NCBI RefSeq assembly: GCF_000720455.1
Contig: NZ_JOAK01000041.1
Span: 14,600-78,599, forward strand
Length of the DNA: 64,000 nt
Reading direction: 5' to 3'
Source of the DNA: Streptomyces virginiae
GTDB lineage: Bacteria; Actinomycetota; Actinomycetes; Streptomycetales; Streptomycetaceae
In this document: positions 59,711 to 64,000 of the stretch, in pieces
Layout of the letters: the number at the start of each line of letters is the position of its first letter
Numbering within the stretch: the stretch's first letter is position 1
The notes under the pieces: model-generated
Databases searched by the model: none
Seen by the model: only the letters and a program-made list of their open reading frames with translations
Told to the model about the DNA's origin: nothing
Position numbers and translations under genes: made by a program

Positions 59711-60661
59711 TCAGGGCGTGGCCACGTGCAGCCGCAGCGTCAGGCCGCTCTCCGTGGCACGGACCTCCACCAGGTCACAGAGCTGGTGGATCATCCACAG
59801 ACCGCGGCCGCCGTGGGCCGAGGCGAGGGAGGGGCGGCGCCGCCCCGCCAGCGGATCGGCCAGCCGGCCGTCGTCGTGGATCTCGGCGACGACACCCGCC
59901 GCGGGTCCGTCGACGGTCCACAGGCGGAGCGTGCCCTTCCCGCCACCGTGGGAGAGGGAGTTGGCCGCCGCCTCGCTGATCGCCATGATCAGGTCGCCGC
60001 GCCGCGCCGGGGTCAGGCCGGTACGGCGTCCCCAGCCCTCGGCGTACTCGCGGACCTCGGCCAGCCCGCCGTGGGTGTACGCGAGCCGGGCCACCGGCCC
60101 GCCGGGCTCGGGCAGGGGGCGGTCCAGGTCCGCCGGGGCCCCGGTGTAGCCCGGGCTCGGCACGTCACGGCCCCGCTCCATGAGGGTGGGGTGCGTTCGC
60201 CGGGCGTCCCGCACCACGGCGGGCGCCAGTCCGACGACGTCGTACGGGCACAGGACGGTCGCGGGCCGGCCGGCGAAGGCGGTGTTGATGAGGGCCTCGT
60301 GGCGGGTGGCCTCCAGCACCTCGGCGGGGGAGCGGCCCGGCCATATCGGTTCGCCGACGATCCGCGCCGGCCGGCCCGGGTTCCGGTCGGCGAAGTCCTG
60401 CAGGGCGGCCAGGATCCGGCCGGGGTTGCGGCCCAGTTCCGTCATGTCCGTCCAGGTGATCCCGGAGCCGCCGCCCACGGCGAGGCTCTCGCGCAGGGCG
60501 TCCAGGCGCGGGCCCGGTACGGCGACGAGCACCGGCTCGTCGGCCGCGAGGGCGGCGCGTACGAAGCCGCCCACGCCCGTCACGTACTCGTCGAGGTCCC
60601 GGTAGAAGAGGGCGGGATGGACGAAGGCCCCCGGCCCGGCGGGCGCAGGAACAGGGATCAT
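59711..60661 (-). CDS. MEDS-domain protein with C-terminal HATPase (anti-sigma factor)
   Basis: This encodes 316 aa from the ATG at 60661, which overlaps the STAS stop (ATGA). Residues about 10-170 form a MEDS domain (HPALFYRDLDEYVTGVGGFV, EPVLVAVPGPRLDALRESL, RIVGEPIWPGRSPAEVLEAT, VLCPYDVVGLAPAVVRDARR), a sensory module known in anti-sigma and chemoreceptor proteins. Residues 190-310 form an RsbW-like HATPase with N box ISEAAANSLSHGG, G1 EIHDDGRLADP and G2 GGRGLWMIHQLCDLVEVR. It should inhibit the sigma factor encoded two genes upstream, with the STAS protein as its antagonist. Ligand unknown. Confidence 0.9.
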   Translation of the reverse strand: MIPVPAPAGPGAFVHPALFYRDLDEYVTGVGGFVRAALAADEPVLVAVPGPRLDALRESLAVGGGSGITWTDMTELGRNPGRILAALQDFADRNPGRPARIVGEPIWPGRSPAEVLEATRHEALINTAFAGRPATVLCPYDVVGLAPAVVRDARRTHPTLMERGRDVPSPGYTGAPADLDRPLPEPGGPVARLAYTHGGLAEVREYAEGWGRRTGLTPARRGDLIMAISEAAANSLSHGGGKGTLRLWTVDGPAAGVVAEIHDDGRLADPLAGRRRPSLASAHGGRGLWMIHQLCDLVEVRATESGLTLRLHVATP

Positions 60662-60999
60662 GCTGCGACCTCCAGCGCGGCGCACTCCTCCGGGAACATC
60701 TCCACCACCTTGCGCAGCGAGTACGGCGGGTCGTGGAGCAACAGGCGCCGCCCCTGCCCGCCGAGGGCTGCCGATGCCCGTACGAGTGCCGCGACCGAGG
60801 CCGCGTCGCAGAAGAGCACGGTGGAGAGATCGAGGTGGACGACCGCGCCGGGCATGCCGGCCACGACGCCGAGGGCGCTGGACAGTGCCTGCCGGGTGTC
60901 GAGGTCGCAGCTGCCGCTCAGGCGCGCGCCGGGGCGGCCCCGCAGCGGCAGGGCCGTCAGCGGCGCCGTCCCGCCCGGACTCGGCGTCGTGGTGCACGC
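60658..60999 (-). CDS. STAS-domain anti-anti-sigma factor, start unclear
   Basis: The reading frame runs from just after the sigma-factor stop to 60658. From about 60957 on it gives a clean STAS domain: LTALPLRGRPGARLSGSCDL, DTRQALSSALGVVAGMPGAV, VHLDLSTVLFCDAASVAALV, RASAALGGQGRRLLLHDPPY. Ser/Thr in DLSTVLFCDAASV is the usual phosphorylation region. No ATG, GTG or TTG precedes the domain in this frame. A GTG at 60997 is in a neighbouring frame and would read VHHDAESGRDG, then fall out of frame. Either a CTG or other start is used or a base is missing near 60960. Its stop overlaps the MEDS gene start. Confidence 0.7.
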   Translation of the reverse strand, partial: ACTTTPSPGGTAPLTALPLRGRPGARLSGSCDLDTRQALSSALGVVAGMPGAVVHLDLSTVLFCDAASVAALVRASAALGGQGRRLLLHDPPYSLRKVVEMFPEECAALEVAA

Positions 61000-61932
61000 C
61001 TATGCCGTGAGCATGCCGGCGCGCAGGCGTGCCAGGGTCCGGGACAGCAGGCGGGAGACCTGCATCTGCGAGATGCCCAGTTCGGCGCCGATCTCGGCCT
61101 GGGTCTTGTCCTGCCCGAAGCGCATCTGCAGGATGCGCCGGTCGCGCTCGTCGAGCTCCTCCAGCAGGGGCGCGAGGGTGTGGAACTCCTCGAAGAGCTC
61201 CATGGCGGGATCCACCTCGCCGAGGCGCTCCGCCAGCGGCCGGGTCGTCCCGCTCGGGGTGGAGGGCGCGTCGCCGTCACCCCCGGAGGCGTCGAGGGAG
61301 CCGCTCGTGTAGCCGTTCGCGGCCACCAGCCCGTCGATGACCTCCTCCTCGGACAGCTCCAGGTGCTGGGCGACCTCCTTGACCGTCGGCGCCCGGCCCA
61401 GGACGTCGGTCAGGGCCTCCTGGGCCTTGGCGAGCTCCGTCCGCAGCTCCTGCAGGCGGCGGGGGACGTGCACCGCCCAGGTGGTGTCACGGAAGTACCG
61501 CTTGATCTCGCCCGTGATGTACGGCAGGGCGAGCGTGGAGAACTCGACCTCGCGGTCGAGGTCGTAGCGGTCGATGGCCTTGATGAGGCCGATGGTCCCC
61601 ACCTGGATGATGTCGTCCATGTCGAGGCCGCCGCCGAGCACGCGGGCCCGGAAGCGCCGCGCGGCGAACTGCACGAGCGAGAGGTTCATCTCGATCAGGG
61701 TGTTGCGCGTGTACTGGTACTCGCGCGTCCCCTCCTCCAGGGCCTGCAACCGCCGGAAGAAGTGCCGGGACAGCTCACGGGCGTCGGACGGCGACATCTC
61801 GCGGGCGTTCTCCACCCGCGACACGTCCTCGTCCCGCGCCGGTACTCCGGGGTCCTGGTCCTCCAGGTCACGAACGGGTACGTGCACGTCGGTGGTACGA
61901 ACGGGGCCTACAACGGTGGCCGAGCGCGACAT
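61000..61932 (-). CDS. SigB/SigF-family RNA polymerase sigma factor
   Basis: This encodes 310 aa from MSRSATVV at 61932, with GGAGGGAGC upstream. Region 2 is DDIIQVGTIGLIKAIDRYD then VEFSTLALPYITGEIKRYFR. Region 3 is APTVKEVAQHLELSEEEVID with a Gly/Asp/Ser-rich insert before region 4. Region 4 is LEELDERDRRILQMRFGQDK, with HTH AEIGAELGISQMQVSRLLSR. This is the SigB/SigF/SigG group of general-stress and sporulation sigma factors in Streptomyces. It is the first gene of a compact minus-strand operon (sigma, STAS, MEDS-HATPase), so it encodes its own regulators. Confidence 0.95.
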   Translation of the reverse strand: MSRSATVVGPVRTTDVHVPVRDLEDQDPGVPARDEDVSRVENAREMSPSDARELSRHFFRRLQALEEGTREYQYTRNTLIEMNLSLVQFAARRFRARVLGGGLDMDDIIQVGTIGLIKAIDRYDLDREVEFSTLALPYITGEIKRYFRDTTWAVHVPRRLQELRTELAKAQEALTDVLGRAPTVKEVAQHLELSEEEVIDGLVAANGYTSGSLDASGGDGDAPSTPSGTTRPLAERLGEVDPAMELFEEFHTLAPLLEELDERDRRILQMRFGQDKTQAEIGAELGISQMQVSRLLSRTLARLRAGMLTA

Positions 61933-62142
61933 GGTGGCCGCTCCCTCCCGATTGACTGCGGCTGCCGAGGCGCTTGTGCCCCGTCTTTTCGATTCCATTC
62001 ACCTCGGCCGCATGACTTTTTTTCCCGCGTCGCGAACGGGTTGCCCGTAGGGGCACCGGTCGACCGGGGGCGCGGTGCCGCCGCCGTGAGCAGGCATACT
62101 CCCTTGACGAAGACGAACAGGCGGCGATCCGTGGAGGCGGAC

Positions 62143-62487
62143 ATGAGCGGATTCGGGGACGCGTACCAGCCAGGAGCGGTGGGGGAGGGCTACCCGGCGG
62201 GCGACGGCTGGGTGGTGGCGGCCCACGGGGAACTGGACCAGGACACGCTGAACCCGCTGGAAGAGGCTCTCACCGCGGCCGCCGGCCGGCACCCGCTGGT
62301 GGTTCTGGACGCCGGCTCCATCACCTTCGGGGACTCCTCGTTCCTGAACCTGCTCCTGCGGCTGCACCACACCACCGCGCTGCGCATCGCCGCCCCGGGC
62401 GAGCAGCTGCGACGGCTCTTCGCCGTGACCGGCGCCGACACCGTCCTCTCCCTGCACGCGACGGTCGAGGACGCCGTCGCGGCGTGA
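62143..62487 (+). CDS. STAS-domain anti-anti-sigma factor
   Basis: This encodes 114 aa from the ATG at 62143, with GGAGGCGG upstream. After a short Gly-rich start comes a STAS domain: GWVVAAHGELDQDTLNPLEE, ALTAAAGRHPLVVLDAGSIT, FGDSSFLNLLLRLHHTTALR. The conserved Ser in DSSFLNLL is the likely phosphorylation site. It is divergent from the sigma operon and separated by about 210 bases, giving a second antagonist under separate control. It converges on the minus-strand HATPase gene. Confidence 0.9.
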   Translation: MSGFGDAYQPGAVGEGYPAGDGWVVAAHGELDQDTLNPLEEALTAAAGRHPLVVLDAGSITFGDSSFLNLLLRLHHTTALRIAAPGEQLRRLFAVTGADTVLSLHATVEDAVAA

Positions 62488-62518
62488 ACCGGTCCCGCGC
62501 GTCCGTCCCGACTGCGGG

Positions 62519-62965
62519 TCAGTCGCCGCACGGCCCGGCCGTATGCGGGTCCGGCCCGCCCGCGGGCCGGAAGCAGGCGGTGATCGCCTTGCCGCCGTGG
62601 CACGCGTGCACGTCCAGGGAGTCGGCCAGCGCGGTGACGATCCCCAGCCCGCGGCCGGAGGTGGCGCTCGCGTCGCCCTCGGGGGTCCGGGTGCGCGGAA
62701 GCCGCGGATCGGAGTCGGCGACGCTGACGTGGAGGCAGCGGCCGTCCCAGGTCAGCACCAGATGCGCGGTGCCGACGGCGTGCAGGTGGGCGTTGGTGAC
62801 GAGTTCGGAGACGCAGAGCAGCACGGAGTGCACGGTGTCGGCCGCCGAGGTGTTCCACGGCAGGGACGCCAGGTGCGCGGCGGTCCACTGCCGCGCTGCC
62901 CGGACGCCCTCCGCAATCGGGAACGAACGCGCCCAGCCCACGGCCTTGACCGCCAAGGTCCTCAC
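62519..62965 (-). CDS. HATPase-domain regulatory protein (RsbW-like)
   Basis: This encodes 148 aa if the GTG at 62965 is the start; the frame is open up to 63154 and an ATG at 63025 is also possible. GHKL motifs are N box SVLLCVSELVTNAHLHAVG, G1 VADSDPRLPRTRT and G2 SGRGLGIVTALADSLDVHAC. A tail containing ACFRPAGGPDPH follows. It belongs to the same class as the gene at 59098. It likely interacts with the STAS protein or with a sigma factor. Confidence 0.85.
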   Translation of the reverse strand: MRTLAVKAVGWARSFPIAEGVRAARQWTAAHLASLPWNTSAADTVHSVLLCVSELVTNAHLHAVGTAHLVLTWDGRCLHVSVADSDPRLPRTRTPEGDASATSGRGLGIVTALADSLDVHACHGGKAITACFRPAGGPDPHTAGPCGD

Positions 62966-63297
62966 CCCTTTTCTGCCGTTGAGCCGTTGGATACCGGTTC
63001 GTCTACCCGGAGCCGGCGGTGGCATCCGAAGATTTCCGAAGCACCATGGTGGGAACGTGAGTTCGGGCCGATGGGACCGGGAGCCCGGGCAAGTCCCTTC
63101 CCGCGAATGCCGGACGCGTCGGCCGCCGGAGTGATCGACCGTGCTCCACCGCACCTCCGACGGCGTTAGCCTTCACCGGAACCGGTGCCGCGGTCAGGAC
63201 GGATCCCGCGGGACCGGGCGCTCCGGCATGCCCTGGTTCCAGGGCGCTGCCCTGTGCGCGTGTCGGCGCGGGTTGGTTTCGAGAGTGAGGGTGACGG
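62966..63297. other. Divergent intergenic region
   Basis: About 330 bases between the HATPase gene (minus) and the HAMP-repeat kinase (plus). The left end may be coding if the upstream start at 63025 or beyond is used. Otherwise no gene, hairpin or operator is evident. Confidence 0.4.
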
Positions 63298-64000
63298 ATG
63301 GCCGAGCGGGCGGGCGCGGATCCACTGGGCGGCGCTCCGGCATTGCCGGGCGACGGCGGGATCGGCGAGTCGGAACTGCGCCAGTTGCTGGCCGGGCTGA
63401 CCGCCGTACGGGACGGGGACTTCCGTACCCGGCTGCCCGACGGGGCGGACGGACTGCTGGGGGAGATCGCCACCGTCTTCAACGGGATGGTGAACCAGCT
63501 GTCGCTGTTCACCTCCGAGGTGACGCGGGTCGCCCGCGAGGTGGGCACCGAGGGGACCCTGGGCGGGCAGGCCGACGTACCCGGCGTCGGGGGCGCCTGG
63601 CTGGACCTTACGGATTCGGTCAATTTCATGGCCGGAAACCTCACCGCCCAGGTCCGCTCCATCGCCCAGGTCGCCACCGCCGTGGCCCAGGGCGACCTCT
63701 CCCAGAAGATCACCGTCACCGCGCGCGGGGAGATCCTGGAGCTGAAGGAGACCATCAACACGATGGTCGACCAGCTCTCCGGGTTCGCCGGAGAGGTCAC
63801 CCGAGTGGCCCGCGAGGTCGGCACCGAGGGCCGGCTCGGCGGACAGGCCGACGTCAAGGGCGTCTCCGGCACCTGGAAGGACCTGACGGAATCGGTCAAC
63901 GTCATGGCCGACAACCTGACCGCCCAGGTCCGTTCCATCGCCGAGGTCACCACCGCCGTCGCCCAGGGCGACCTGACGCAGAAGATCCGGGTGGACGCCC
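63298..64000 (+). CDS. HAMP-repeat sensor kinase, N-terminal part, cut by the window edge
   Basis: This is open from the ATG at 63298 to the window end (234 codons). After an acidic start ([20 protein letters not shown]) come tandem HAMP-like units of about 92 residues. Each unit contains a (V/I)F/TNxMVxQLS helix, then [20 protein letters not shown], the DLT-(D/E)-SVN segment and [20 protein letters not shown]. The repeats are recognisable at the DNA level. This layout is that of the large Streptomyces HAMP-array hybrid kinases related to fungal Nik1, which end in HisKA, HATPase and receiver domains beyond this window. No transmembrane helix is seen, so the protein is probably cytoplasmic. 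Confidence 0.85.
   Translation, partial: MAERAGADPLGGAPALPGDGGIGESELRQLLAGLTAVRDGDFRTRLPDGADGLLGEIATVFNGMVNQLSLFTSEVTRVAREVGTEGTLGGQADVPGVGGAWLDLTDSVNFMAGNLTAQVRSIAQVATAVAQGDLSQKITVTARGEILELKETINTMVDQLSGFAGEVTRVAREVGTEGRLGGQADVKGVSGTWKDLTESVNVMADNLTAQVRSIAEVTTAVAQGDLTQKIRVDA

Noticed and set aside
1..64000. CRISPR array, tRNA, rRNA or complete insertion sequence
   Set aside because: No regularly spaced identical repeats, cloverleaf-like sequence or transposase with terminal repeats was seen on reading either strand.

Overview
The window is high-GC actinobacterial DNA, almost certainly from a Streptomyces. The coding bias is typical, and it carries a complete amf/ram (SapB) morphogen cluster plus characteristic regulators: a PucR-type GAF regulator, a SigB-like sigma factor with partner-switching proteins, and many HATPase anti-sigma proteins. 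No rRNA, tRNA or CRISPR array was found. Everything here comes from reading the sequence and its translations; no database search was run.

Left part (about 1-13,680) is an accessory, decaying region. It holds small hypothetical genes, two SUKH (SMI1/KNR4) proteins, and the C-terminal half of a secreted polymorphic toxin broken by two apparent one-base losses. A candidate immunity gene overlaps the toxin's stop codon. It also holds a dismantled mobilisation module: a MobC-like fragment, a relaxase in pieces, and a truncated gene that followed the relaxase. The module is interrupted at three places by reverse-strand genes, one SUKH and two small proteins of immunity type. One interruption is flanked by a duplicated relaxase 3' end. 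The region reads as a mobile element turned into a bank of orphan immunity genes.

Middle part (13,691-49,124) is chromosomal. In order: an MHS-family transporter with a PucR-type regulator; an HMCES-type SOS peptidase; a membrane protein/XRE regulator/quinone oxidoreductase operon with a palindromic operator; an EEP phosphodiesterase-like protein and an ATP-grasp protein; two secreted or surface proteins, one a metalloprotease with Fn3 and ricin domains; an ECF sigma factor with a SnoaL tail; a GNAT; a DUF6069 protein; a NodB deacetylase; a nitrobindin; a second EF-G with a short upstream ORF. Then come an SNase-like protein and an ABM-like protein; a siderophore-type acyltransferase behind a possible iron box; an OmpR-type two-component system with CTTCAG repeats in the divergent promoter and a PepSY-like target; an FAD monooxygenase; a sigma factor translationally coupled to an IclR-like regulator; NAD synthetase; a HAD phosphatase; a PRC-barrel protein; a glutamate-synthase-like FMN protein; a pyruvate-oxidase-type TPP enzyme; and BrkB and VanZ membrane proteins.

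Right part (49,125-64,000) contains amfT-amfS-amfA-amfB with the convergent regulator amfR, making the lanthipeptide surfactant SapB. A cluster of stress-type genes follows: DUF1206, SRPBCC, VOC and DUF4230 proteins. The window ends with a SigB-type partner-switching locus (HATPase, MEDS-HATPase, STAS, sigma factor, STAS, HATPase) and the start of a HAMP-repeat sensor kinase that runs off the edge.
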